Below, piece after piece: positions 54,593 to 62,616 of a stretch of 64,000 nucleotides of DNA. The position numbers and the translations under genes were made by a program. The DNA comes from Microbacterium sp. T2.11-28. Its GTDB lineage: Bacteria; Actinomycetota; Actinomycetes; Actinomycetales; Microbacteriaceae. How positions within the stretch are numbered: position 1 is the stretch's first letter; each line of letters begins with the position of its first letter. Where the stretch lies: NCBI RefSeq assembly GCF_950097975.1, contig NZ_CATNHF010000012.1:186001-250000 (forward strand), read 5' to 3'. The notes under the pieces were generated by a model that was not told where the DNA came from, made no database searches, and worked only from the letters and a program-made list of their open reading frames with translations.

Positions 54593-55924
54593 TCACGCCG
54601 TCAGCTCGTAACGCGCGCGACCTCCGCGGCGCGGCGCGCGGGTGGGGTCGATCCAGGGTGGCGGGATGAGCCACACCGTGGCGGTCGTACCCGTCCCGTC
54701 GACCTCGACCTCCCAGCCGTCGTCGTGGATGCGGTGGTGGCACCCGGAGCACAGCAGCACTCCGTTGGCAAGGTCGGTCGTCCCGCGGTCTCGCTCCCAC
54801 CATCGGATGTGGTGCACGTGGGTCCACGCGGCGGGCGCCCCGCAGGACGCGCAGCCGCCGTCGCGCTCCCCGAGGGCGAGCTTCTGCGAGCGGGTGAAGA
54901 GGCGCTTGGCTCTTCCCCAGTCGAGGATCTCGGACTCGCCGCCCAGCACGCACGGGATGAGCTCGGCGTCGGCGGCGATCCGGCGCGCGGTCCGGGCGCT
55001 GACGGGGGTGTCGATTCCGTCGATGGTCGCCACGCCCTCACCGGAGATCAGGGCGTCGAGCGCGACGCGCACGACCACGGTCGCCGACGGGGCAGCGGGC
55101 AGCGCATCGCAGCCGAGCGCGTGACGGCAGAGGTCGGCGAGCGCGTCTGCCTGCAGCTGCTTCACGCTGCGCTGGTCGCGCTCCGCCTCCTCGCGGTGCT
55201 CGTTGCGGCGCAGCGCGCCGGTGACGATCCCGTCGATCGCCGCCCGGACCGGCGCGGCAGTCTCGGGGTCGAGTCGGGCCGTGAGGAGTGTCATACCATC
55301 ACGCTCCTGGATCATCAGCGAGCGGTCGTCGCGTCGCTCGTGCTCGCGGGGTTCGACGCCGTCGGGGTCGAGGTGCGCCTCGGCGCGCGCGATCACCCGC
55401 GTGAGTTCATCGGGACGGAGCCCGGGGGCGAGATCGACCAACTGCCGCTCGGCGTCGTCGCGCCGGGCGGCGTTGACCCGGAACGCGAGGCGGTCGAGCA
55501 GCCCCACGATCTGCGACGCGGCCCAGGTGCCGACTGCGCCCGCGGCGAACGCCGCGGCCACGTGCGGGTGAGCGGCCGGCAGCAGCTCGCCGGTGAGCGA
55601 CCGGCGCGGTGCCGTGGCCTCGCCGACCTGCAGGAGTCGCGCCGCCTCGCCGCCGGTAGAGGCGGTGGCGGTCGCGATCATCGCCACCGGAGTCCGGAAG
55701 CCCTGTCGCCTCGCCAGCGAGTCGCGACCGAGTTCTGCGCGGGACTGCCGGGCGACCTCTGCCGCCACGGGCGCGAACGCCGCCTCGACGTGCCGCCGGA
55801 GCGCCCCGAAAGCGGCGGTCACCGCGATCAGCTCGCCGGGTGACAGCGCCTCGGGCGCGCGCTCGCCGCCCGCGCTCGCGAGCGCGTCGAGAGCCTCGGC
55901 GATGCGATGGAGCGGGGTGGTCAT
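54593..55924 (-). CDS. DUF222/13E12-type HNH endonuclease, SOS-boxed
   Basis: The 443-residue protein has the DUF222 region (residues about 30-330) and a C-terminal HNH domain with CASCGAP, HVHHIRWWERDRGTTDLANGVLLCSGCHHRIHDDGW. The catalytic His and the zinc-type cysteines are intact. It belongs to the 13E12 repeat family that is multi-copy in actinobacteria; its biological role is unresolved. The start ATG lies six bases after a -10 TATTCT. A LexA-type site overlaps the promoter, so the gene should be DNA-damage inducible. Confidence 0.88.
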   Translation of the reverse strand: MTTPLHRIAEALDALASAGGERAPEALSPGELIAVTAAFGALRRHVEAAFAPVAAEVARQSRAELGRDSLARRQGFRTPVAMIATATASTGGEAARLLQVGEATAPRRSLTGELLPAAHPHVAAAFAAGAVGTWAASQIVGLLDRLAFRVNAARRDDAERQLVDLAPGLRPDELTRVIARAEAHLDPDGVEPREHERRDDRSLMIQERDGMTLLTARLDPETAAPVRAAIDGIVTGALRRNEHREEAERDQRSVKQLQADALADLCRHALGCDALPAAPSATVVVRVALDALISGEGVATIDGIDTPVSARTARRIAADAELIPCVLGGESEILDWGRAKRLFTRSQKLALGERDGGCASCGAPAAWTHVHHIRWWERDRGTTDLANGVLLCSGCHHRIHDDGWEVEVDGTGTTATVWLIPPPWIDPTRAPRRGGRARYELTA

Positions 55925-55934
55925 GCGTCGAGAA

Positions 55935-55950
55935 TAGAACAGATGTTCGA
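55935..55950 (-). promoter_or_regulatory. LexA/SOS box upstream of the HNH gene
   Basis: On the minus strand TCGAAC-ATCT-GTTCTA (55950-55935) matches the mycobacterial-type SOS box TCGAAC-n4-GTTCGA at 11 of 12 positions. It overlaps the -10 TATTCT (55936-55931), and the ATG follows after six bases. Confidence 0.85.
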
Positions 55951-55986
55951 TGATCGAAGAGAGTTATCCACAGCCCGCGGTCGCAG

Positions 55987-56304
55987 TCAGGGGGTGATCT
56001 CGTCGACGAAGGCGAACGCCTCCGCGACGACTTCGGGCCACAGATCCGCGGCGGCGTCGGGCACGTGCACCCACTCCCGCATCGCGCGCTCCCGCATGAT
56101 CATCCGCTCGGCACGGCCGCTCTCCTCCCAGTGGGTGACGCGATCCTCAGGGAGTTTGGCGATGATGCCGTCTTTCACGACGAACGCGAAGACCTTCCCC
56201 CGGATGCGCAGTCCTTCGCTTCCGAACATCGGGCCGATGTCCACGCCATCGCGCGTGAGGTACGCGGCGGCGATGTCGTCGAACTGCTCGTGCGGGCGGC
56301 TCAT
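55987..56304 (-). CDS. TfoX N-terminal domain protein
   Basis: The 105-residue protein has TfoX/Sxy N-terminal features: VDIGPMFGSEGLRIRGKVFAFVVKDGIIAKLPEDR. In gamma-proteobacteria this domain participates in competence regulation; in actinobacteria the role is unknown. I chose ATG 56304 (MSRPHEQFDD) because a -10 TAGTGT (56316-56311) lies six bases upstream. The GTG at 56310 lies before the likely transcription start. Confidence 0.78.
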   Translation of the reverse strand: MSRPHEQFDDIAAAYLTRDGVDIGPMFGSEGLRIRGKVFAFVVKDGIIAKLPEDRVTHWEESGRAERMIMRERAMREWVHVPDAAADLWPEVVAEAFAFVDEITP

Positions 56305-56426
56305 GAGCACACACTAGGACCCGAGCCGCGTGCGCCGCACCGGGCGAGGCGCCCGCGAACGCGCCACGAGTGACAGGCTGGCGGCGGGGACCGCGCCGCG
56401 CGCCCCCGGATGGAGGCGACTGCGCC

Positions 56427-57032
56427 ATGGTCATCGATCTCGCCTACCCCTTCGAGGGTCGATGGCGCGCCCTCAACAGCCCCGTCGACCGGGTGCCGAG
56501 CCATGGCACGACCCGCTTCGCGAGCTCCTACGCGATCGACTTCGTCTTCGTCGGCGAGGAGGGGAGGTCGGCGCCCTTCACGGCGGCCTCGCTCGTGCGC
56601 CCCGAGCCGCCGGAGCGGTTCGGGGGGTTCGGTCGCCCGCTGCGCTCGCCGGTCGCCGGGAACGTCGTCGGAGTCGCCGATGCCGCGCCCGACCACGCCG
56701 CTTTCCGCGGGCTGCCCTCGATCGGCTACGCGCTGACGCAGGCGTGCCGGGCACGGGAGGGCTGGTCCGCGCTCGCCGGCAATCACGTGATCGTCGAGGC
56801 CGACGGCATCCTCGTGGCGCTGTGCCACCTCCAGCAGGGGAGCGCCTTGGTCCGCGCGGGGGACCGCGTCGGACGCGGCGATCCCGTCGCGCGCTGCGGC
56901 AACTCCGGCAACAGCACCGAGCCGCACGTCCACGTACAGGCCGTCGACGATCTCGACCTCGCGCGCGCCCGCGCCGTCCCCCTCACCTTCGACGGGACGC
57001 TCCCTCGGTCAGGCGCGATCGTCCACGCCTGA
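56427..57032 (+). CDS. M23-family peptidase-like protein
   Basis: The 201-residue protein has a M23/LytM-like fold without signal peptide: SSYAIDFVF near residue 31, GNVVGVAD, NHVIVEADGILVALCHLQQGS near 120, and GNSGNSTEPHVHVQ near 165 with the HxH metal site. The strand order is that of LytM domains, but the first ligand region reads HGTTRFASSYAIDF and is only partly canonical. It could be cytoplasmic or a degenerate enzyme. GGAGG lies ten bases before the ATG. It converges with the C25 peptidase gene after 25 bases. Confidence 0.75.
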   Translation: MVIDLAYPFEGRWRALNSPVDRVPSHGTTRFASSYAIDFVFVGEEGRSAPFTAASLVRPEPPERFGGFGRPLRSPVAGNVVGVADAAPDHAAFRGLPSIGYALTQACRAREGWSALAGNHVIVEADGILVALCHLQQGSALVRAGDRVGRGDPVARCGNSGNSTEPHVHVQAVDDLDLARARAVPLTFDGTLPRSGAIVHA

Positions 57033-57057
57033 CCGTGACCGCTGCGGATCTCGCCCC

Positions 57058-60000
57058 TCAGCCTTCGCGGCCGGCGAGCTCCACCACGGTGACGGCGGCG
57101 TCGCCATGGGAGGCCGTGACCTCGAGTGCACGACCCCGCAGCGCGCGCGGCACCTTCGCGAACCCGTCGGCATCCGTCTCGAGCAGCACCTCCTCGCCCT
57201 GCCCGTCGTCGACCGCACGCACGTGCACCAGCGCGCCCTCGACGGGGCCGGGGTCCCCGGGGCGCCCGGGGACGGGCTCGGCCCGCTCCACCGTGACCCG
57301 GAGGCGGTCGTGCCCGGGATCGGCCTCGACGACGAGCCGGGGGAAGGCGGCGCGGTACACGCGCAGCTCCGGGTCGCCGAGGAGGTTGAGGCTGAAGATC
57401 TGCCAGCGGTCGTAGCCGCTCCAGTATCCGGTCGTGCCGAACACGCTCAGGCGGCTGTCGTTGAGGAGCCCGAGATGACGCGTCGATGCGAGGCGGTGGA
57501 AGAAGGCGCGCTGGAAGTCGTCGCCGACGCCGATCCACGAGAACCGCGTATTGCCGACGTATCCGACGGCGCCGCCCGCTCCGTTGAGCAGGAGCGCCTC
57601 GGACATCGCGTCGCTCGCGTCGAACCCGTTCGTGAGGCACGAGTCGGCGTAGCCGATGAAACCCGGCTCGCCGTTGCGGAGCGCCTGCGCCATCGAGGTG
57701 CTCAGGTGCGCGACCCCGGACTGGCTGCCGTGGCCGGAGAGCGACACGAGGTGCGGCGCCGCGTCGAGGCCGCCCCGGAGCCCGGACTCGGTCAGGTACT
57801 GCACGGGGGCGGCCCAGCGGTCGAACCAGGGGAGGTCCCGCTCGTCCTCGTAGTGCCGGGAGAACCGGTCGATGCCGGGCACCTCGGCGCGGATCTGCCG
57901 GCGCAGCCGCTCCTGATCGGCCATCGATCCCTCCGCGCTGCGGGGGTTGAACTCGTACGCCGCCGGCGCGCGCTCCGCCGCGACGCCGTGGACGACGATC
58001 CACGCGCTCGGCACCGGGAAGGTGAGCGTGATGAACCACAGCGGGATGCGGATCGCGCTCGGCCGGTCGTCGGTGGCCGACATCGCGTAGTACCAGCCGC
58101 GGACCGACGCCGACGGGTCGGTCTTGAACGGCAGCTCGCGACGGTCGGTCTCGCTGATGCGTGCGACGAGGTCCCACGTGAAGTCGGCGGGCGGGCCGGC
58201 GAGCTTCAGCAGGGCGCGGCTCTGCGACGCCTGCGTGACGAACTGATCGTCGCCGGGGACGGCGGAGGCCGTCGGCCACAGGAAGGTGCGCCCGCCCCAG
58301 TCCGACGACACGAGCACCATGCGGCGCGGCCAGTCGCGATCGGCGAGGAGCCCCCAGCCGCCGCCGGCGCGCTCGTAGGCGAGCGTCTTGTCGACGAAGA
58401 CCTGTGCCTGCGCGGCGTCTTCGACCGGAGCCCGCCCGACGCTGAGGTCGGTGCGCAGCACCACGCCGTCGATGTCGGTGCCGTCGGCGTGGTTCTGCCC
58501 GTACACGCCGTTGCCCGCGGCATCCCACGCGTGCTCGGGCACGTACACCCACGGCACCGTGAAGGTGAAGGGTCCGACGTGGAGACGGGCGGTCGTGACG
58601 ATGAAGCTCGAGAGGCTCGCGTAGTAGAAGTCGGTGGGGATCGTGTTCCACGCGTACAGGAACTGCAGCGGCGTCTCGATGAGCGCCCGCGGCCCCTCGA
58701 CGCGGATCCACTCTGTCGGCATCGCGCTCCGGGTGGCGTAGTCGTCGCCCGTCGTGAAGTACCAGCCGGGCGACGCGCTTCCCGAGGTGCCGGCTGCGTC
58801 GTACGGGATCAGCGTGCCGTCGCTGATCCGCGTCAGGCGGTTGTCGGCGCTGTTGCCCCACCAGTCGCCCAGTGCGTGCGCGTGGATGCGCAGGTGATCC
58901 CCCGTCCAGAAGCTCTGGCCGTTGTCGGGGGTCGCCTTCGTGCCCACCGAGACTCCACCCAGGACGCCGCCGGCCGCCTGCCGGGCGGGGACGATCGAGA
59001 CGTCGCCCCCGACGAGCAGCCACGAGATCCCCCAGTCCTCGCGCTTGTCCGCGAGGAATCTCCGGATCACCTCGGCGAGGTCGCGCGAGCCGGTGCGGAA
59101 GTCGCCCCAGCGTCCGTCGACGATCTCGCTCACCGTGACCACGCGTGCGCTGATCCCGCGGGCCCGTTTGGCCTGCGCGAGGCGTTCGAACTGCGCGACG
59201 ATGCCGGGCCGCGCGGCGCCGCGGGTGATGGTGGCGTTGTCCCAGGTCGCGTCGTCGGTGACGATCACGTACGCCGAGGGGAACTCGAAGCGCGGCCAGG
59301 ACAGGTCGAGCTTCCCGATGGCCTCGGGGTTGAGCACCGACCCGCGGGCGATCTCGCGCGCTGTCGCGCTCTCCGCCTCGCTGACGGGCATCGCTTCGGG
59401 CCGCAGCCGCAGGCGCTCCTCGTCGAACGCGTCGCCGAAGCGCTCGCGGAACTCCTGCGCGGCCGCTTCCCGATCGTCGACGACCGGCTCGGCGCCGAAC
59501 GCGACGGTCACGGTGAACGAGACGCAGAGCTCCAGGACGGCCTTGCGGGTCATCCGCACCGGGGCGATCTCCAGGACGGCGATGCGGATGCCTCCGATCA
59601 TCTCGATCCCGCCGCTGCGGACCACGGGCGGCGGCTCCTCCGCGGCGGCGAGGTACGCGTCGACGTCGGGCGGCACCACCGGCGGCGCCGGGAACCCGGT
59701 GTCGATGGGCGCGCGGTCGGTGCGGCGGCAGCTGCAGTCGGCGTCGCAGTGGACGTGCGTCGTGCGGGGCGCCGGACGGGCGTGCTGCGCGGGAGCCACG
59801 AAGGTGAGGCCCCGCGTCACCCGCGTCCACTTCTCGGACTCGACGGTCAGGCCGACGGGCCACATGCCGTCGGGCGCGGCGATGCGCACCCGGGCGGAGG
59901 GAAGGGCGGGATGACCGGGCGCGCCGCCGGTGGTGAAGTCCTCGAGCGCCACGATGACGCCCAGCGGTGTCTCGGTGAGGCGGAGGTCGCGGCGGTCGAT

Positions 60001-60132
60001 GCCGAACGTGACGGTGACCGGGCGGCCGTCGCGGCCGTCGCGGCGGTCGCGGCGGCGGCGGTGGCCGCGGCGCGGGTCGGCGTGCTCCGGTTCGGTGTGC
60101 TCCGGGTCGGCGGGGTGCAGTTCGGTGCGCAT
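57058..60132 (-). CDS. Large gingipain-like (C25/clan CD) cysteine peptidase without signal peptide
   Basis: The 1024-residue protein has a charged N-terminus (residues 1-38, Arg/His/Asp rich), a cysteine cluster HVHCDADCSC at 126-135, a region of mixed folds and a C25-type catalytic domain ending near 925. The His of SLSGHGSQ is at about 801 and the Cys of YADSCLTNGFD at about 832, a spacing of 31 close to gingipains (33). The C25-terminal phrase NLLGDPELRVY follows at about 914-924. A C-terminal immunoglobulin-like region (about 930-1024) resembles the gingipain extension. No signal peptide or membrane helix is visible. A GGAG site precedes the ATG. It shares a gap with divergent padR. Family is likely; secretion and substrate are unknown. 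Confidence 0.75.
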   Translation of the reverse strand: MRTELHPADPEHTEPEHADPRRGHRRRRDRRDGRDGRPVTVTFGIDRRDLRLTETPLGVIVALEDFTTGGAPGHPALPSARVRIAAPDGMWPVGLTVESEKWTRVTRGLTFVAPAQHARPAPRTTHVHCDADCSCRRTDRAPIDTGFPAPPVVPPDVDAYLAAAEEPPPVVRSGGIEMIGGIRIAVLEIAPVRMTRKAVLELCVSFTVTVAFGAEPVVDDREAAAQEFRERFGDAFDEERLRLRPEAMPVSEAESATAREIARGSVLNPEAIGKLDLSWPRFEFPSAYVIVTDDATWDNATITRGAARPGIVAQFERLAQAKRARGISARVVTVSEIVDGRWGDFRTGSRDLAEVIRRFLADKREDWGISWLLVGGDVSIVPARQAAGGVLGGVSVGTKATPDNGQSFWTGDHLRIHAHALGDWWGNSADNRLTRISDGTLIPYDAAGTSGSASPGWYFTTGDDYATRSAMPTEWIRVEGPRALIETPLQFLYAWNTIPTDFYYASLSSFIVTTARLHVGPFTFTVPWVYVPEHAWDAAGNGVYGQNHADGTDIDGVVLRTDLSVGRAPVEDAAQAQVFVDKTLAYERAGGGWGLLADRDWPRRMVLVSSDWGGRTFLWPTASAVPGDDQFVTQASQSRALLKLAGPPADFTWDLVARISETDRRELPFKTDPSASVRGWYYAMSATDDRPSAIRIPLWFITLTFPVPSAWIVVHGVAAERAPAAYEFNPRSAEGSMADQERLRRQIRAEVPGIDRFSRHYEDERDLPWFDRWAAPVQYLTESGLRGGLDAAPHLVSLSGHGSQSGVAHLSTSMAQALRNGEPGFIGYADSCLTNGFDASDAMSEALLLNGAGGAVGYVGNTRFSWIGVGDDFQRAFFHRLASTRHLGLLNDSRLSVFGTTGYWSGYDRWQIFSLNLLGDPELRVYRAAFPRLVVEADPGHDRLRVTVERAEPVPGRPGDPGPVEGALVHVRAVDDGQGEEVLLETDADGFAKVPRALRGRALEVTASHGDAAVTVVELAGREG

Positions 60133-60226
60133 GAGCAGCTCCGTTTCGCGAGGTGGAGGCGGACGTCGCCTCATCGGGAAGGAGGGAATCCGCCTCCGCC
60201 TGATACCGGTGTCGGCGAACGGGTAT

Positions 60227-60244
60227 ATAGTCCATCTGGACTAT
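60227..60244. promoter_or_regulatory. PadR-type palindromic operator in the padR/C25 gap
   Basis: ATAGTCCA-TC-TGGACTAT (60227-60244) is a perfect 8+8 palindrome, unusually AT-rich for this genome. It includes a -10-like TATAGT (60226-60231) on the plus strand and TATATA on the minus strand. It lies 95 bases before the C25 gene start and 67 bases before padR, so one repressor could control both directions. Confidence 0.75.
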
Positions 60245-60310
60245 TCGACGCACAGTCTTCGGCCGGGACAATTCCCGCGGACGGGCGCTGGACGCAGCAG
60301 GGGGGACGAC

Positions 60311-60940
60311 ATGACCGACGCCGCGCGCGCCCTCACGCCGCTCGGTGTCGTCGTGCTGGGCCTCCTGCGCGAGAGCGACATGCACCCGTACCAGATGCTC
60401 CGGCTCCTGCGGCAGCGACGCTACGACCGGATCGTCGGCGGCTCGCGCGGCACGCTGTACCACACGGTGTCCCGCCTGGAGCGGTGCGGTCTCGTCGCGC
60501 AGGCCGGCGTGGACCGCGACGGCAACCGGCCGGAGCGCACGACGTACACGGTCACCGACGCCGGCCGCGCCGCGGCCGACGACTGGGTGCGCGACCGCCT
60601 GCCGCGCATCGACGGCATCCTCGAGTTCCGCGTCGCGCTCGGCGAGGCCCACGACCTGCCCCGCAGCGAGGTCGCCGAGCTCCTCGGCCGGCGCCGCGCC
60701 GCGCTCGCCGCGGACCTCGACGGCCTCGACGCGAGCCTCGCCGGCGCCCAGGAGCGCGGCGTGCCGCTGCAGTTCATCGTGGAGCTCGACCGCGAGCGGC
60801 ACATCGTGGGCGCCGACCTCGCCTGGCTCGACGGGCTCCTCGCCCGTCTCGCCGACCCCGACATCCCCTGGGGCGTGCACGAGGTGCCCGCCGCCACCCT
60901 GGCCCGCCTCGCGGCCTTCAGAGAGAGCGTGATCGCATGA
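60311..60940 (+). CDS. PadR-family transcriptional regulator
   Basis: The 209-residue protein has a PadR winged helix (LTPLGVVVLGLLRESDMHPYQMLRLLRQRRYDRIVGGSRGTLYHTVSRLERCGLV) and a C-terminal coiled-coil dimerisation region, the Vir-like domain (residues 95-205). Its stop overlaps the MFS exporter start by ATGA, a usual PadR-multidrug pump pair. The operator ATAGTCCA-TC-TGGACTAT lies 67 bases upstream. GGGGGA precedes the ATG. Confidence 0.9.
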   Translation: MTDAARALTPLGVVVLGLLRESDMHPYQMLRLLRQRRYDRIVGGSRGTLYHTVSRLERCGLVAQAGVDRDGNRPERTTYTVTDAGRAAADDWVRDRLPRIDGILEFRVALGEAHDLPRSEVAELLGRRRAALAADLDGLDASLAGAQERGVPLQFIVELDRERHIVGADLAWLDGLLARLADPDIPWGVHEVPAATLARLAAFRESVIA

Positions 60941-62466
60941 CCGATCCTTCGACCACTCCGGCGCACACCGCGGGCGCCGCCTCCGCATCCGTCCCGCCCC
61001 GTGCCTCCGACCGCACCCCGGACCGCACTCCCGAGCGGAGTCCGTGGCCGGCGCTGTGGGCGCTCGTCATCGGGTTCTTCATGATCCTCGTCGACACGAC
61101 GATCGTCTCGGTCGCGAACCCCGCGATCAAGGCCGCGCTCGATGCCGACACCAACAACCTCGACAACGTCGTGTGGGTCACCTCGGCGTACCTGCTCGCG
61201 TACGCGGTGCCGCTGCTGATCACCGGCCGGCTCGGCGACCGCTTCGGGCCGAAGAACATCTACCTCATCGGGCTGGCGATCTTCACGCTCGCCTCGCTGT
61301 GGTGCGGCCTGTCCTCGACGCTGGAGATGCTGATCGTCGCCCGCGCCGTGCAGGGGCTCGGCGCGGCGCTCATGACGCCGCAGACGATGGCGGTCATCAC
61401 CCGCACCTTCCCGGCCAACCGGCGCGGGGCGGCCATGGGACTGTGGGGCGCGACGGCGGGCATGGCGACGCTGATCGGCCCCCTCGCCGGCGGTCTGCTG
61501 GTCGACGGCCTCGGGTGGGAGTGGATCTTCTTCGTCAACCTGCCCGTCGGAGTCATCGGCTTCGTCCTGGCGTGGATGCTCGTGCCCTCGCTCGAGACCC
61601 ACCCGCACCGGTTCGACCTCGTGGGCGTGGTGCTGAGCGCGGTCGCGCTGTTCCTCATCGTCTTCGGTCTCCAGGAGGGCGAGAAGTTCGCGTGGACGAC
61701 GTGGATCTGGCTCATGATCGGCGCCGGCGTGGTGGTGCTCGCGGTGTTCATCTGGACGCAGTCGCGCACCCGCAGCGAGCCCCTGGTGCCGCTGGAGCTG
61801 TTCGCGAACCGCAACTTCTCGGTCGCGAACCTCACGATCGCCGCGGTCGGGTTCACCGTGACGAGCATGTCGCTGCCGCTCATGTTCTTCGTGCAGCTGG
61901 CGCGCGGTCTCACCCCGACGCAGGCGGCGCTCCTCCTCATCCCGATGGCCGTGCTGTCGGGTGTGCTGGCGCCGTTCGCGGGGCGCCTGCTGGACCGCAC
62001 CGACCCGCGGCTCCTGCTGGTGCCCGGCCTGCTGATGGTCGCGGTCTCCCTGTTCTGGTACTCGACGCTCATGAACGTGGACACGCCCATCTGGATGTTC
62101 CTCCTGCCGTCCGCGCTCATGGGAGTCGGCAACGCCGGCATGTGGGGTCCGCTCGCGACCACCGCGACGCGCGACCTGCCGCCGCGCCAGGCCGGCGCCG
62201 GCGCGGGCATCTACAACACGACGCGCACCGTGGGGTCGGTCATCGGCTCGGCCGCGATCGCCGCCGTCATGCAGTCCCGGCTGAGTGCGAACCTGCCCGG
62301 CGCCGGCGATGCGACCGAGAGCTTCGGGGGCGGCACCCTTCCGCCGTTCGTCATCGACGGCTTCTCCACCGCGATGGCGGAGTCGATCCTGGTGCCCGCC
62401 GGCGTGCTCCTCATCGGTGTGGTGGCGGTGCTGTTCCTCCGCCGCCCCGAGTCCGTCGCGCACTGA
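60937..62466 (+). CDS. MFS drug exporter, DHA2 family (14 TM)
   Basis: The 509-residue protein has a basic cytoplasmic N-terminus (about 38 residues) and 14 predicted helices. Motifs include LVDTTIVSVANPAI in helix 1, GRLGDRFGPKN (motif A) and the DHA2 motif C region (WGATAGMATLIGPLAGGLLVDGLGWEWIFFVNLP). It resembles EmrB/QacA proton-driven drug exporters. It is cotranslated with PadR, so PadR probably represses it in the absence of drug. The start ATG at 60937 overlaps the padR stop by four bases. Confidence 0.9.
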   Translation: MTDPSTTPAHTAGAASASVPPRASDRTPDRTPERSPWPALWALVIGFFMILVDTTIVSVANPAIKAALDADTNNLDNVVWVTSAYLLAYAVPLLITGRLGDRFGPKNIYLIGLAIFTLASLWCGLSSTLEMLIVARAVQGLGAALMTPQTMAVITRTFPANRRGAAMGLWGATAGMATLIGPLAGGLLVDGLGWEWIFFVNLPVGVIGFVLAWMLVPSLETHPHRFDLVGVVLSAVALFLIVFGLQEGEKFAWTTWIWLMIGAGVVVLAVFIWTQSRTRSEPLVPLELFANRNFSVANLTIAAVGFTVTSMSLPLMFFVQLARGLTPTQAALLLIPMAVLSGVLAPFAGRLLDRTDPRLLLVPGLLMVAVSLFWYSTLMNVDTPIWMFLLPSALMGVGNAGMWGPLATTATRDLPPRQAGAGAGIYNTTRTVGSVIGSAAIAAVMQSRLSANLPGAGDATESFGGGTLPPFVIDGFSTAMAESILVPAGVLLIGVVAVLFLRRPESVAH

Positions 62467-62506
62467 GCCCCTCGCCGCCGGCGTGCCCTCGCCGTCGTCC
62501 CCTTCG

Positions 62507-62587
62507 CCGAGCCGACACGCTTTACCCGAGCCGACACGCTGTGAACCGCGCGGAGCGTGTCGGCTCGGCAGAAGCGTGTCGGCTCGG
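62507..62587. repeat. Nested family C inverted repeats between convergent genes
   Basis: CCGAGCCGACACGCTT (62507-62522) pairs with AAGCGTGTCGGCTCGG (62572-62587), and inside it CCGAGCCGACACGCT (62526-62540) pairs with AGCGTGTCGGCTCGG (62554-62568). Both stems are perfect and nested. The region separates the convergent MFS and purD genes. Confidence 0.92.
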
Positions 62588-62616
62588 CGGGGCAGTCGGG
62601 CGGACCCGGCCGTGCG

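Noticed and set aside
57106..60900. Very long plus-strand frame across the C25 and padR region
   Set aside because: It is antisense to the C25 gene and contains only low-complexity sequence until it joins the real MFS frame, whose start is 60937.
56783..60988. A 1401-codon open frame on the minus strand
   Set aside because: It is a GC-rich shadow of the C25 peptidase gene in another frame: Arg/Pro/Gly-rich with no recognisable domain or ribosome site.
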